Shown here in pieces: positions 17,011 to 26,391 of a stretch of DNA of 64,000 bases (positions are counted from its first letter, which is position 1; each line of letters starts with the position of its first letter). Source of the stretch: JAKFWF01 sp963732635 (GTDB taxonomy: Bacteria > Pseudomonadota > Alphaproteobacteria > Rhizobiales > Hyphomicrobiaceae); assembly GCA_963732635.1 (NCBI GenBank), contig CAVTAL010000004.1:9247-73246 (forward strand). Direction: 5' to 3'. The notes below the pieces were generated by a model. It saw only the letters and a program-made list of their open reading frames with translations, was not told the DNA's origin and did no database searches. Made by a program: the position numbers and the translations under genes.

Positions 17011-18449
17011 GTGGCGTCACCGTTGCCATGCTCGGCTTCGCCGCCATGCTGGGGCTGATCGCGCTGCGGGCACCGATCGGCCTGTCGATGCTGATCGTCG
17101 GCGCCGCCGGTTACATTCACTTGTCGAGCGGCATGGCGTTCTTCGGTTACATGAAGACCAATGCCTACCACCAGTTTGCCAATTACACGCTGTCGGTCAT
17201 TCCGCTATTCATCCTGATGGGCGCGCTGGCGGAACGCGCCGGCATTGCGGCTTCGCTTTTCAAGGCTGCCGAAGGGGCCTTCGGCCGCTTCCGAGGCGGC
17301 CTCGCGATGGCGGTCATTGGCGCCTGCACTGCGTTCGGTGCGATCTGTGGCTCATCGGTTGCTACCACGGCAACTTTCGGACGGGCGGCGCTGCCGGAAA
17401 TGCTGCGCTACAAATACGACGGCGGCTTTTCGACTGGCACCATTGCCGTCGGCGGCACCCTCGGCATCTTGATCCCGCCGTCGGTAATCCTGGTCGTCTA
17501 TGCCATTACGACCGAACAGAATATTGCCAAGCTGTTCCAGGCGGCGCTGATACCTGGGCTGATGGCGGCACTGTTCTATTGCATCACGATCGCCATCATG
17601 GTGCGGCGTAACCCGGCCCTCGCACCCGCCGGCATCCGCGTGGAAATAGAGCGCGCGCCGCAACCCTGGTGGCCGAAGATCTTCGGCGCATTGGCACTCT
17701 CAGCCATTGCCGCACAGACCATGCGTGGACAACTCGGCTGGGACAATGCGGCGGTGTTCGCGCTCCTTGCTTTGCTGTTTGCCCTTGTTGATATCACCGT
17801 GATGCCGGCCATCATGATCGCCATCGTCGTGGTCGGCGGAATTTACGGCGGCATTTTCACCCCGACGGAAGGCGCAGCGGTTGGCGCTATCGCCATGCTG
17901 CTCGTCGGACTCGCCCGCCGCTCGTTGCGCTGGTCGGACATCGTTGAGGCCTTGCGGCAGACCGCCGAAACGTCAGGAATGATTTTCATCATCCTGCTCG
18001 GCGCCGAAGTATTCGGTGCGTTTCTGGCCCTGTCGCGCCTGCCGACCATTGCCGCCGAAACCATTGGTGCGGCCGGGTATTCGCCCTATGTGGTGCTGAT
18101 CGGCATGCTGGCCTTCTACATCCTGCTCGGCGCGGTGATGGACGAACTTGCCATGATTTTGCTGACGCTGCCGGTGTTCTTCCCGGTGATCCAGGCGCTG
18201 GATTTCGGCATGTCACCCGACGACGTCGCGATATGGTTCGGCATTCTCGTGCTGATCGTGGTCGGCATCGGCCTGACCGCGCCGCCGATCGGGCTCAACG
18301 TCTTTGTGATCTCGTCGATCGCCCGCACGGTATCGATCGCGGACACCTATCGGGGCGTGCTGCCCTTCATCGTCGCCGACGTCATTCGTCTGGCGCTCGT
18401 GGTCGCGGTCCCCGGCCTTGCCCTATGGATGGTGCGGCTGTTCAACTGA
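17007..18449 (+). CDS. TRAP transporter large permease (DctM family)
   Basis: Sodium-dependent large permease of the TRAP complex, 480 aa, with about twelve hydrophobic segments. Family hallmarks are FILMGALAERAGIAASLFKA, the conserved GAICGSSVATTATFGRAALPEM loop region, GTIAVGGTLGILIPPSVIL and, in the second half, FTPTEGAAVGAIAMLLVG and IGLTAPPIGLNVFVISSIA. The ATG at 17007 overlaps the dctQ stop. The gene is intact and ends 11 bp before a convergent acyltransferase gene. Confidence 0.94.
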   Translation: MSGVTVAMLGFAAMLGLIALRAPIGLSMLIVGAAGYIHLSSGMAFFGYMKTNAYHQFANYTLSVIPLFILMGALAERAGIAASLFKAAEGAFGRFRGGLAMAVIGACTAFGAICGSSVATTATFGRAALPEMLRYKYDGGFSTGTIAVGGTLGILIPPSVILVVYAITTEQNIAKLFQAALIPGLMAALFYCITIAIMVRRNPALAPAGIRVEIERAPQPWWPKIFGALALSAIAAQTMRGQLGWDNAAVFALLALLFALVDITVMPAIMIAIVVVGGIYGGIFTPTEGAAVGAIAMLLVGLARRSLRWSDIVEALRQTAETSGMIFIILLGAEVFGAFLALSRLPTIAAETIGAAGYSPYVVLIGMLAFYILLGAVMDELAMILLTLPVFFPVIQALDFGMSPDDVAIWFGILVLIVVGIGLTAPPIGLNVFVISSIARTVSIADTYRGVLPFIVADVIRLALVVAVPGLALWMVRLFN

Positions 18450-18460
18450 TCCCAGCCGCT

Positions 18461-19729
18461 TCAGCGGCGATAGACGATCTTGCCTGCTCGACGTGGCAAT
18501 GGGATCACGCCCGCGCCTTGATTGAGCGGGTAGCGGCCGCCACGCGTCACCAGCCGCATGCGCCCGGGTGCGATTTCGGCAATCAACGGCGACGCCGCGA
18601 GCGCCGGCTGCGCCAATCCGGAAATGCGCGACAGCAGGTTGCCGTCGATCCACGCCAGGATCGGCTTGCGCAGCGCGATCGCCGGCCGCTCGATCAGTTC
18701 CCACGAAAATGCCGCCAGCGGCAGCGCAATCGATAGCGCATGAAGTGACACCACGGTCGCGCCAGCGTCGGGCAGCAGCGAGATGACCAGTTGCTGGATC
18801 GGCCCGGCAAAAATATAGACGCCGTAGGAGTAGTCGTTGGCGTTGGTGAAGGCGCGCAGCGGCCCGAACGTGAATGTCGAAACCCACAACGTCGCGTAGC
18901 CGAGGAACAGGCAACAGGCGAGTTCGCCGAACCGACTACCGATCAGCGCGACGAAAGCCGCCGCCAGCAGAACAAGCAATGCGCCGTGGATCGGCAAGTG
19001 GTCGCGCAGCAGATAGGCCGACACTCCGGCATAGAAGTACAACGCGAAGTAGCGCAGGTTGTCGACGAAGGTGTAGGTGTCGAGCGGCTTCGGCTGGCCG
19101 ATGAAGACAGTGGCGACCAGCAACAGCAGCAGCGCGGTCGTGAACGGGCGTAGTCGCTCACTGAGCAGTCCGACCGAACCGATGAACGCAAGGCCGACGT
19201 AGCACAGCACCTCGTACTTCAGCGTCCAAAGCGAAACGTTGACCATGTCGGGCAACGGCTGATCCGTGAACAAGTGCGGCAACGGCGCCGAGCCGGTGAT
19301 CAGCATCAGCGTCTTGATGACGTAGAGCGGCAGTTGTTTGTCGCTGAAATAGTGGACGATCCCGCCTTGGGTGAACAGCGGTCCCAGAACGAATGCGGTC
19401 AGGAGCACGCAGACGAACAGTGCCGGAAAGATCCGCAAGCCCCGGGCAACGGCATAATTCATGACGCTGCCGCTGCGCATTAGGCTCTGGGCGACGAGAA
19501 TGCCGGAGAGAAAGAAGAACACCTGGACGGCATGCTCGCCGATCGAGTGGCCGGTGAAGCGCACCATCGGATCGGCGATCTTGGAGCCGGTGGTGAACCA
19601 GTAGGAATGGGAAAACAGAACCGCGATTGCCATGGCGAGACGGATGACGCCGAAGCTATTGCGATCCGGCTCAAGAATGCCGGCAAGCTTCGGCGCGGAA
19701 TTCAGGAAAGGCAGCGATGGGAGTGCCAT
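18461..19729 (-). CDS. Acyltransferase 3 family membrane protein
   Basis: Integral membrane O-acyltransferase of about 422 aa with ten or so helices. The family signature occurs near the N-terminus: SFGVIRLAMAIAVLFSHSYW (catalytic-type His after the first helix) and AVQVFFFLSGILVAQSLMRS. SLWTLKYEVLCY and RPFTTALLLLL follow. Such enzymes acetylate or succinylate surface polysaccharides, lipids or peptidoglycan precursors. No glycan genes are nearby, so the acceptor is unknown. The start at 19729 (MALPSLPFLNSAP) is preferred over one 16 codons upstream. Confidence 0.88.
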   Translation of the reverse strand: MALPSLPFLNSAPKLAGILEPDRNSFGVIRLAMAIAVLFSHSYWFTTGSKIADPMVRFTGHSIGEHAVQVFFFLSGILVAQSLMRSGSVMNYAVARGLRIFPALFVCVLLTAFVLGPLFTQGGIVHYFSDKQLPLYVIKTLMLITGSAPLPHLFTDQPLPDMVNVSLWTLKYEVLCYVGLAFIGSVGLLSERLRPFTTALLLLLVATVFIGQPKPLDTYTFVDNLRYFALYFYAGVSAYLLRDHLPIHGALLVLLAAAFVALIGSRFGELACCLFLGYATLWVSTFTFGPLRAFTNANDYSYGVYIFAGPIQQLVISLLPDAGATVVSLHALSIALPLAAFSWELIERPAIALRKPILAWIDGNLLSRISGLAQPALAASPLIAEIAPGRMRLVTRGGRYPLNQGAGVIPLPRRAGKIVYRR

Positions 19730-19823
19730 GGCGGTGCAACGGGCTCGCGGTTGATCGGTCAACCGCCTGCACTGCATCGCCCGTGCCAGCCTTTGAGGCG
19801 GGCGATGTCGACCTTATGACCTG

Positions 19824-20354
19824 TTATGGTACGGTCTTCTTCGGCGGCGTGACGCCGGGTTGCGGTGTTGGCACGGCCTTTTCGAGTTCCTCTAGGGTGG
19901 GCTGCCGCATGCCCTGAGCTTTCTGGATAACCTTGCGCATGCTCTCCTCCATGCGCTTTTCCATCTTCTCGGCCCGCTCGACGAGCCTGTCATCAATGTT
20001 GCGGATTTCCCGCAGCCCGTCGTCAGTGCTGGCCCAGACGATGCCGAGTAGCAGGGCCGCGATCGGGGCCAGGAACAGCGACGACTGCGATGCCACCCTG
20101 AGGAATCCGATCCAGAACAGCGAAAACAGTAGGCCGAGCGGCAGAACTGGCCAGCGCATCGGTGGGTCCATCATGATGAACAAGAAGGTCAGCACCAGCG
20201 CTGCGATACCGAGCACCGTCACAGGCAGTGGATGACGCGCCTGCATCACGCCCATCGGCCAGCCAAAGTGGCGTGCTACCGGTCGGTAGATTGCAAGGCT
20301 GAAACCCCAACCGAGGGTTGCCATCGCCAACAGGAAAAGAGGGTTGTATGTCAT
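19824..20354 (-). CDS. Hypothetical membrane protein
   Basis: 176 aa with four to five predicted membrane helices in the first two thirds (FLLAMATLGWGFSLAIY, PVTVLGIAALVLTFLFIMM, WPVLPLGLLFSLFWIGF, FLAPIAALLLGIVWAS). A charged amphipathic region (RLVERAEKMEKRMEESMRKV) and a Pro-rich tail follow. I do not recognise the family. The coiled-coil-like tail would be cytoplasmic. It is separated by 94 bp from the acyltransferase on the same strand and may be co-transcribed with it. Confidence 0.65.
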   Translation of the reverse strand: MTYNPLFLLAMATLGWGFSLAIYRPVARHFGWPMGVMQARHPLPVTVLGIAALVLTFLFIMMDPPMRWPVLPLGLLFSLFWIGFLRVASQSSLFLAPIAALLLGIVWASTDDGLREIRNIDDRLVERAEKMEKRMEESMRKVIQKAQGMRQPTLEELEKAVPTPQPGVTPPKKTVP

Positions 20355-20530
20355 GGCATTTCCGGGGTCGACAGATCACGCAGGACTGAACACGACAATC
20401 GTCCGTCAGGGGCTAAATTACCAGGGCCCGTTCACGCTCTAGGTTAAGAGCGGCCAGATTGTGCCCAAGCCCAATACTGCCAAAAAGCAGCACCCTATCC
20501 AACAGGTTCGATATGGCTACCGAGCGCGCC

Positions 20531-20776
20531 CTAAACTCTCCATAGCCAAAGCGCCGTGGCATGTGCCACTGCCGCCAACAGCATGCCGAAGGCTGCGACG
20601 TCGACCATCTCGCGAGACAGACCGGCAGATGCGGCGAACCAGTTGATCGCGAGGCCGACAGCCAGCATCACCAGCGACAGCACGGCGAACATGACCTGCA
20701 TCGCTCGGCCGCTACGTTGGCGCTCGCGTTCGACGTCGCGCGCGCCCGGCTCTCGAACCTCGACTTCGCTACTCAT
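20531..20776 (-). CDS. Small hypothetical membrane protein
   Basis: 81 aa with a charged N-terminal arm (VREPGARDVERERQRSGRAM) and two predicted membrane helices (QVMFAVLSLVMLAVGLAINW and FGMLLAAVAHATALWLW). No family recognised. It lies in a run of minus-strand genes, 43 bp after the IalB-like gene start at 20820 is passed. It could be a small accessory membrane protein. Support comes from codon usage and a clean hydrophobic pattern only. Confidence 0.5.
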   Translation of the reverse strand: MSSEVEVREPGARDVERERQRSGRAMQVMFAVLSLVMLAVGLAINWFAASAGLSREMVDVAAFGMLLAAVAHATALWLWRV

Positions 20777-20819
20777 GGTACTCGACTTGCTACTCTATGA
20801 CTTCAAGAGGCTTTTCCGC

Positions 20820-21680
20820 TCATCGTCCGGCCAGTACACGCTGCTCCTGCCGCTTCAACCGCGACAGTTCAATCAGGCCGCGACGGAAACCCGCAGCCGG
20901 GATGATCTGATTGAACACGATGCCGGGTGCCGGACGCAAGTCGATCTTGATATTGCCACCGTCCCAAAGCCGTGACGCGATCCTGGCCCCGACCCCGACG
21001 TCGGCTTCCATCTGGCAGCCTCGGCGCCCGCAATCGTCAAAAGTCTTGCGCACCATGATCGCGCCTGCGCGGACCCGCACCACGTTCGCGCCCGGACCCA
21101 GCGACGTCATCCGGCCGCCCGGCTCGAACCAGTGCGCCTCGGTTCGTTCGGCGAATACCCGCCACAAAACCCGTTCCTTGCCACCGATTTCGTCGATCAC
21201 GAAATGCGAGATGATCCGGCTGTGATCGGCGGCGCCGTTACCTGGCTGAATATTGGCGGCCATCTCGTGAATCAATGCGCAACGCTCACGCCTACCTGCC
21301 TGTCCGCAGCGGATGGTCCAGGCTTGATGCTGCTGGTGGAGACGCGGCGGCAGCTCGCCGTCGATCTCGCTGGCCGCCCAAGGCCACGCCCATACCGTCT
21401 CCTCGGTCGCAGCTTGGTCCGCGAACGCGCAAGTCCGCGCCACCACCGACTTGCGCAGGCGAATACCGGCGTAGGTTTCTCCCAACCGATCGGCGATGCG
21501 GCGCCACTTGCCGCACTTCTGCGCCGGCGTCGCGGCATTGTTCGACCGCGTCACCGGAGTTTCGTCGATGCTGACGCCCAGCCGCATCGGCTGTTGCCAG
21601 GCAGATGCAGGCCAGGCGGCAGCGCAGAAGAGCGCAGCCACAAGCACAGTTGTCGCCGCTGCCGTTCGACACCTCGCCAT
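20820..21680 (-). CDS. Secreted protein resembling invasion-associated IalB family
   Basis: 286 aa with a Sec signal peptide (TVLVAALFCAAAWPASA). The mature part has Cys pairs in the order expected for IalB-like proteins: WTIRCGQAGRRERCALIHEM, then VRVRAGAIMVRKTFDDCGRRGCQMEADV, and a C-terminal strand region ending in NQIIPAAGFRRGLIEL. IalB-like proteins are periplasmic or surface beta-rich proteins with disulphides; their function outside Bartonella is unclear. An N-terminal extra segment (residues 35-110, with two further Cys) is longer than usual. Assignment is by pattern only. Confidence 0.6.
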   Translation of the reverse strand: MARCRTAAATTVLVAALFCAAAWPASAWQQPMRLGVSIDETPVTRSNNAATPAQKCGKWRRIADRLGETYAGIRLRKSVVARTCAFADQAATEETVWAWPWAASEIDGELPPRLHQQHQAWTIRCGQAGRRERCALIHEMAANIQPGNGAADHSRIISHFVIDEIGGKERVLWRVFAERTEAHWFEPGGRMTSLGPGANVVRVRAGAIMVRKTFDDCGRRGCQMEADVGVGARIASRLWDGGNIKIDLRPAPGIVFNQIIPAAGFRRGLIELSRLKRQEQRVLAGR

Positions 21681-21771
21681 GAGAATGGGTCCCCGCCCCG
21701 GAACAATCCCTATAGCTGATCGACGGGAGGCTACGCCATGGCTGGCGCGCCACAGGCGCTCATGATTACAA

Positions 21772-23013
21772 CTAAGACCCGGTCAGAATGCGATCCAAAG
21801 CGGCGTCGAGCACGGCCCGATCGGTCGGGAAATCGTTGGCGATCCACCAGACCTCGAAGGCGGACAGCATTTCGCCGATACGCGGTCCGGGCGCGGCGCC
21901 GCGCGCCAACAGGTCACGGCCGGCAAATGGTAACCGGGGCACCGGCCAGCGGAGCGGCAGCTCCAGCAATTCACGCCAGCGGCGGTCATCGTGCGACGCA
22001 TCACTGCCGGCCCACGCCAACAGAACCCGATTGCGAAAGCGCGACACGCCCAGCCGATAAAGCGCGATCCGCGTAAGCCGTTCGTTTTCGGCCGGCAAGA
22101 TCGTGACATCGGTCACGGCTCGCACCATTACATCGCGTTCCTCGGCCGACAGACGCAAATGTCCGGCCAACCGCCGCGCATCTTCTTCGACCGCGACACC
22201 GAGACAAGCCAGCCGCAGCGCCGCCGACGGCTTGGCGCCAATCGCAGCCTCTATCGCCACCAAGCGGGCAAATACGCCGAGCCGCGGCGCCACCGGCATG
22301 ATCGCGGTCAACAGGCCGTGCGCGGCCATGGTCTCGACCACCGGTGCCGCACCGGCCGCAGCCAGCAGGCACACCAGTTCCGCCCGCACCCGTTCCGCCG
22401 ACAGCCGCTTCAGGCCGTCGCGCTCGGCAACCGTTGCTGCAATTCCAGTGGCATCCGGCGCACCGCCAGCATATTGGGCCGTGAAGCGGTAAAAGCGGAG
22501 TATCCGCAGGTAGTCCTCGCGGATCCGTTGATGCGCGTCACCGATGAAGCGGACGCGCCGCGCCAACACGTCCGGCAGGCCACCCAGCGGATCAAAGATC
22601 GTACCGTCGGCGTCGCAGTAGAGCGCATTAATCGTCAGATCACGGCGCGAGGCGTCAGCGCTCCAATCGTCGGTGAACGCCACCGTCGCATGCCGGCCAT
22701 CGGTCTCGACGTCATGCCGCAACGTCGTAACCTCGAACGAGTGCCGTTCGGCGATCACCGTAACCGTGCCATGCTGCAAACCTGTGGCAACGACTGTCAT
22801 GCCATCGGCTTCGGCTGCCGCGATAACCTGTTCCGGCGAGGCAACGGTGGCGATGTCGATATCGGCGACCGCCGAGCCGAGCAGCGCATTGCGCACCGCG
22901 CCGCCGACGATCCGCGCCGTTAGACCGCGCCGGTTCAGCGACGCCAGGACACGCTGCGTTGGCTCGGCGGCAAGCCACGCGACTGACGCCAGCGAAGGAA
23001 GGGAATTCGTCAC
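21772..23013 (-). CDS. cca: CCA-adding tRNA nucleotidyltransferase / poly(A) polymerase family
   Basis: Adds or repairs the 3' CCA of tRNAs. Class II nucleotidyltransferase signatures are visible: ARIVGGAVRNALLGSAVADI, then DIDIATVASPEQVI with the catalytic DxD, RRDLTINALYCDADGTIFDP, and RVRFIGDAHQRIREDYLRIL. An RNA-binding helical domain follows; 413 aa. Start codon GTG at 23013. Neighbouring DUF6111 and NUDIX genes on the same strand match the usual Hyphomicrobiales order; a DUF1285 gene, often part of this group as I recall it, is not visible. Confidence 0.93.
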   Translation of the reverse strand: MTNSLPSLASVAWLAAEPTQRVLASLNRRGLTARIVGGAVRNALLGSAVADIDIATVASPEQVIAAAEADGMTVVATGLQHGTVTVIAERHSFEVTTLRHDVETDGRHATVAFTDDWSADASRRDLTINALYCDADGTIFDPLGGLPDVLARRVRFIGDAHQRIREDYLRILRFYRFTAQYAGGAPDATGIAATVAERDGLKRLSAERVRAELVCLLAAAGAAPVVETMAAHGLLTAIMPVAPRLGVFARLVAIEAAIGAKPSAALRLACLGVAVEEDARRLAGHLRLSAEERDVMVRAVTDVTILPAENERLTRIALYRLGVSRFRNRVLLAWAGSDASHDDRRWRELLELPLRWPVPRLPFAGRDLLARGAAPGPRIGEMLSAFEVWWIANDFPTDRAVLDAALDRILTGS

Positions 23014-23040
23014 GGCGGTTTCGTCATGCCCCGGCTAAAT

Positions 23041-23310
23041 CTAATTCAGGACGCGCCCCGGCTCAATTTTGCCGTCCTTGTAGACTGGTGGCTGATACGC
23101 GGCGCCAGGCTTGCCCCCAGTCGACGTGCCGAACGCCACCAACGTCGCCACCATCAGGACTACCCCGGCGACGAACAGCCCGGCGAGCGGCGCATCCCGC
23201 AATACAGGCGTCTCGTCGCCGACGCTCCGCCGACGAACGAAAACATAGATCACGTAGACCAGAGTCGGCGCCAGAAATAGCAGTAGGTTTTCGATGACAA
23301 TTCGGATCAT
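23041..23310 (-). CDS. DUF6111 family membrane protein
   Basis: 89 aa with two membrane helices: IRIVIENLLLFLAPTLVYVI at the N-terminus and LAGLFVAGVVLMVATLVAFG, then the short conserved tail GAAYQPPVYKDGKIEPGRVL. This pattern fits DUF6111, a small inner-membrane family that accompanies cca in Hyphomicrobiales. Function is unknown. It ends 27 bp before the cca start and is probably in the same operon. Confidence 0.8.
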   Translation of the reverse strand: MIRIVIENLLLFLAPTLVYVIYVFVRRRSVGDETPVLRDAPLAGLFVAGVVLMVATLVAFGTSTGGKPGAAYQPPVYKDGKIEPGRVLN

Positions 23311-23368
23311 TGGGTGCCGATAGCGCCCTCGTTCTGCATACGTTGTCGGCGATCACGTCTGGGAGCGA

Positions 23369-24025
23369 TCACGCGAACAGCCGCAGATGCAGTGTCTTGA
23401 TCATCCCAGCCGTCGCCCCCCAGATATAGCGCTCGCCGTAGGGCATTGCATAGAAGGATCGCTCGCGCCCGCGCCACTCGCGCTGATGACGCTGGTGGTT
23501 CGCCGTATCCATTAGAAAGGCTAGGGGAACCTCGAATACATCGTCGACTTCGGCGGGGTTGAGTTGCAGCGCGAAGTCGGGCTTCACCAACGCGACCAGT
23601 GGGGCAATACGATAGCCGGTACCCGTCCGGTAACTGTCGATAAAACCGAGCGGTTCGACATAGGCGCGGTCGAGGCCGATCTCCTCCTCCGCCTCGCGCA
23701 ACGCGGCAGAGATGACACTGTCATCCTCGTCGTCGACCCGCCCGCCAGGAAACGAGATCTGACCGGCATGCGTCGACAAAGTCGCGGTCCGCAGGGTCAG
23801 CAGCACCGTGAGTTCATCGCGCGCCACCACCGGGATCAGAACCGCCGCCGCGCGTGGGGCTTCCATCACCTCGAAATCGGCCAGCATCTCTGGATTGAGA
23901 TCGAAATCGCTGGGGCCCCACACCTGGCCGCTGCGGGGATCGAAAATCGCTTCGCTCGGCGCCGCCAACAGACGCGTTGCCGCGTGGTTGCGAAACTCGG
24001 TGGCGTTCTTTAGCAGCGTTGACAT
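23369..24025 (-). CDS. NUDIX hydrolase, CoA pyrophosphatase-like
   Basis: 218 aa. The NUDIX box runs GGRVDDEDDSVISAALREAE then EEIGL, giving the GX5EX7REUXEEXGU pattern. Upstream AAVLIPVVARDELTVLLTLR and TATLSTHAGQISFPGG match the CoA-specific UPF0035 signature (LLTKR ... SHAGQISFPGG). The enzyme probably cleaves CoA to 3',5'-ADP and 4'-phosphopantetheine. Start at Met 24025 (MSTLLKNATEF) preferred to one 12 codons earlier. Same strand and probable operon with DUF6111 and cca. Confidence 0.88.
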   Translation of the reverse strand: MSTLLKNATEFRNHAATRLLAAPSEAIFDPRSGQVWGPSDFDLNPEMLADFEVMEAPRAAAVLIPVVARDELTVLLTLRTATLSTHAGQISFPGGRVDDEDDSVISAALREAEEEIGLDRAYVEPLGFIDSYRTGTGYRIAPLVALVKPDFALQLNPAEVDDVFEVPLAFLMDTANHQRHQREWRGRERSFYAMPYGERYIWGATAGMIKTLHLRLFA

Positions 24026-24285
24026 GACCCCACTTATGGTCGGCCGAAGCCTTGGTTGCAATAGCGCCCAACGCGATCCCGTCCAGGCGCGACAACGCCC
24101 GATGTCCGGGGCGCCGGCATGGCGTCGGCCGCTGGCGGACGATCCCGGCGGACATTCCTTTACCCGCCATTAACCTTGCCAAGTCCATAACTTCGCCTTG
24201 GTGGAACCGGTGTTTCGCCACAGTCCTGGTGCATTAGTTCGCTCTGGGAAATTGAAGTCGTCTGCATAGACGGGGGTCTGTGAGT

Positions 24286-25728
24286 ATGCGTTCAGTCGAG
24301 TTTCCGTTTGCTGGCTGCGGCCGGTTCGCGGGTGAGTTTTTCGTATTGGTATCGCTGACACTGGCACTGCCAGCCGCTGCGATCGCGCAGACGGTCGCGC
24401 CGTCGACAACCGGCGTGCCGGTTCATAAGATTACCACGCAGACCGTTGCCATCGCCCCTGCGGCAACACTCTCGCCTATGCCTGTCGCGGCACCCAAACC
24501 CACCGTGGCCGCAACCCCCGCTGCCGCGATCCCGGACAGCGTCAAGGGCGACACCACCCGCACCCGGTTCGTCATCGGTCTCGAAAAATCGACCGAATTC
24601 CAGGTGTTCTCGTTGTCGAACCCGAACCGCGTCATCGTCGACATGCCCGATGTCCGCATGCAATTGCCGGCCCCCAGTCCCACCGGCGCAGTCGGCCTTG
24701 TCAAATCGTTCTATGGCGGCCTGTCGGCTCCCGGAAAAACCCGCGTCGTCATCGCCGTCACAGCTCCGGTGGTGGTCGAAAAGGCGGCAGTCGAAAAGGG
24801 CCGCGACGGCAAAAGCCACCGCCTGATCCTCGACATCGTCCCGGTCGACCCGACTATCCGCGCGCAGCCTCGTAAGCCGCTAAAGAGCACTGTCGCCATG
24901 GCCTCGCTCGGAGCAGTCGGTGTGCAACCGCCAGCCAATGCCCAGCCCGGCGCGCTGATGCAGCCGCCGCTGCCCAAGCCGGCAGTGCGGCCGGAGGTCA
25001 AGGCCCAGAAGGCATTCAAGCCGGTAATCGTGATCGACCCAGGCCACGGCGGCCACGATTCCGGTGCATCGAAATTCGGCACCATCGAGAAGGACGTCGT
25101 GCTCGCGTTCTCGAAGGCACTGCGCGACAAACTCGTCGCGACCGGCCGCTACAAGGTTTTGATGACACGCGAAACCGACGTCTTCGTGGAACTCGATGCC
25201 CGCCGCGACTTCGGTGAACAGCACAACGCTGGCCTGTTCATCGCCGTGCATGCCGACTATGCCGGCGCGCAGGCTCGTGGCGCCACCATCTATTCACTGC
25301 GCGAAGGCGTGGCCAAGGATCTCAAGCGTTCCGCCAAGGGCGAGGTCTCCGCCAACGTACTGTCGGCATCCGAACTCGCCGCAGTGAAAAAGCATGATGG
25401 CGATGCAAGCGCGGTCAAGAACATCCTAGCCGATTTCGCCGAGCGCGAGGTCGAGGTCAACAAGGACCGCACCAGCGTGTTCGCTCGCTCGGTGATCGAC
25501 TATATGGGCGGCTCGACCAGCCTGCAGAATAATCCCGACCGCTCCGCCAACTTCCGGGTCTTGAAGACCGCTAAGGTACCGGCGGTACTGATCGAACTTG
25601 CCTATGTCACCAACCGACAGGATGCCGCCAACCTCAAGTCGGACGAATGGCGCAATAAGGTCTCCGGATCGATCACCACTGCGGTCGAGAACTACTTCTC
25701 GAACCAGATCGCGCGCCTCCCCATGTGA
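24286..25728 (+). CDS. N-acetylmuramoyl-L-alanine amidase (AmiC type: AMIN plus Amidase_3)
   Basis: Periplasmic zinc amidase of about 480 aa that cleaves the septal peptidoglycan stem peptide. It has a signal peptide (VSLTLALPAAAIAQT) and a Pro/Ala-rich linker. An AMIN domain follows (TRTRFVIGLEKSTEFQVFSL; RVIVDMPDVRMQLP). The Amidase_3 catalytic domain has VIVIDPGHGGHDSGASKFGT (Zn His), FVELDARRDFGEQHNAGLFI, AVHADYAGA (Zn His) and ends at IELAYVTNRQDAANLKSDEW with the catalytic Glu. ATG 24286 is chosen; GTG 24280 is also possible. A strong terminator follows. Confidence 0.93.
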   Translation: MRSVEFPFAGCGRFAGEFFVLVSLTLALPAAAIAQTVAPSTTGVPVHKITTQTVAIAPAATLSPMPVAAPKPTVAATPAAAIPDSVKGDTTRTRFVIGLEKSTEFQVFSLSNPNRVIVDMPDVRMQLPAPSPTGAVGLVKSFYGGLSAPGKTRVVIAVTAPVVVEKAAVEKGRDGKSHRLILDIVPVDPTIRAQPRKPLKSTVAMASLGAVGVQPPANAQPGALMQPPLPKPAVRPEVKAQKAFKPVIVIDPGHGGHDSGASKFGTIEKDVVLAFSKALRDKLVATGRYKVLMTRETDVFVELDARRDFGEQHNAGLFIAVHADYAGAQARGATIYSLREGVAKDLKRSAKGEVSANVLSASELAAVKKHDGDASAVKNILADFAEREVEVNKDRTSVFARSVIDYMGGSTSLQNNPDRSANFRVLKTAKVPAVLIELAYVTNRQDAANLKSDEWRNKVSGSITTAVENYFSNQIARLPM

Positions 25729-25758
25729 CGCGCAACAGCAGCTTGCGCACAAGCAAAA

Positions 25759-25784
25759 GCCGGCTCATTTGAGCCGGCTTTTTT
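25759..25784 (+). terminator. Rho-independent terminator of the amidase gene
   Basis: GCCGGCTC, loop ATTT, GAGCCGGC, then six T. Perfect 8-bp GC-rich stem directly after the amidase stop (31 bp), so a strong terminator on the plus strand. The preceding AAAA on the other side would also serve the minus strand. Confidence 0.92.
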
Positions 25785-26391
25785 CGTGTGGTCTGGCCGG
25801 GGTGAGAGGTTCTTCGACGCCTCATTTCCAGCTTGGGTTCAGTCACGCCCTACTTGGCGGATGCTTGTGTTTGTGATGCCAGTGCAGAAGATCTCGGCGT
25901 TCGGGATTTGGTCGATCGATCCCTCTGTCGGGTGAGTAACGGCTGACGCAACGAGTGACGGTCTCGTGATGAAGGCGCTTCAGCATTGGCCTCTCCATCT
26001 GCGCTGCTCTTGCAACCATCGCGCGCGACACAAACCGGCCAACCCCGGCTTCGACGCTGTGCTGTTCGCCAGTGCCGATTGGGTGGAAAGGCGTGTTGCG
26101 CTCGATGGTGCTGCTCGGGACGGGAACGCGGTTGGCCCGCGCGGATTATTGCGGCTGACGCTTCCGATGGCGGTCCTGTCCAAGTCCGCCTTGCGTCGAG
26201 CCGGTTCGAAGTGCCGGCGCTCACGATCAGATCGTAATTTCCGTTCAGATGCTTCAAGGCGTTGGTTGCCATTGGCTCTGACGCGCACTCCGTGTGGTTG
26301 GTCCATCTTGCGAGGGAACGACCACAATCGGAACTGCTTCCGACGTGGTTCAAACTACGCGATTCTCAGCGTCGTTTTCGTGACCTTCGGC
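25785..26391. other. 600-bp stretch without a recognisable gene
   Basis: Open frames exist on both strands (for example 25966-26496 plus, 25850-26353 minus), but their translations are Arg/Ser/Pro-rich or lack domain character, and none has a convincing ribosome-binding site. No strong hairpin beyond the amidase terminator is seen. In related genomes, as I recall them, a penicillin-binding protein gene follows the amidase; here it does not. Probably degraded or non-coding. Confidence 0.4.
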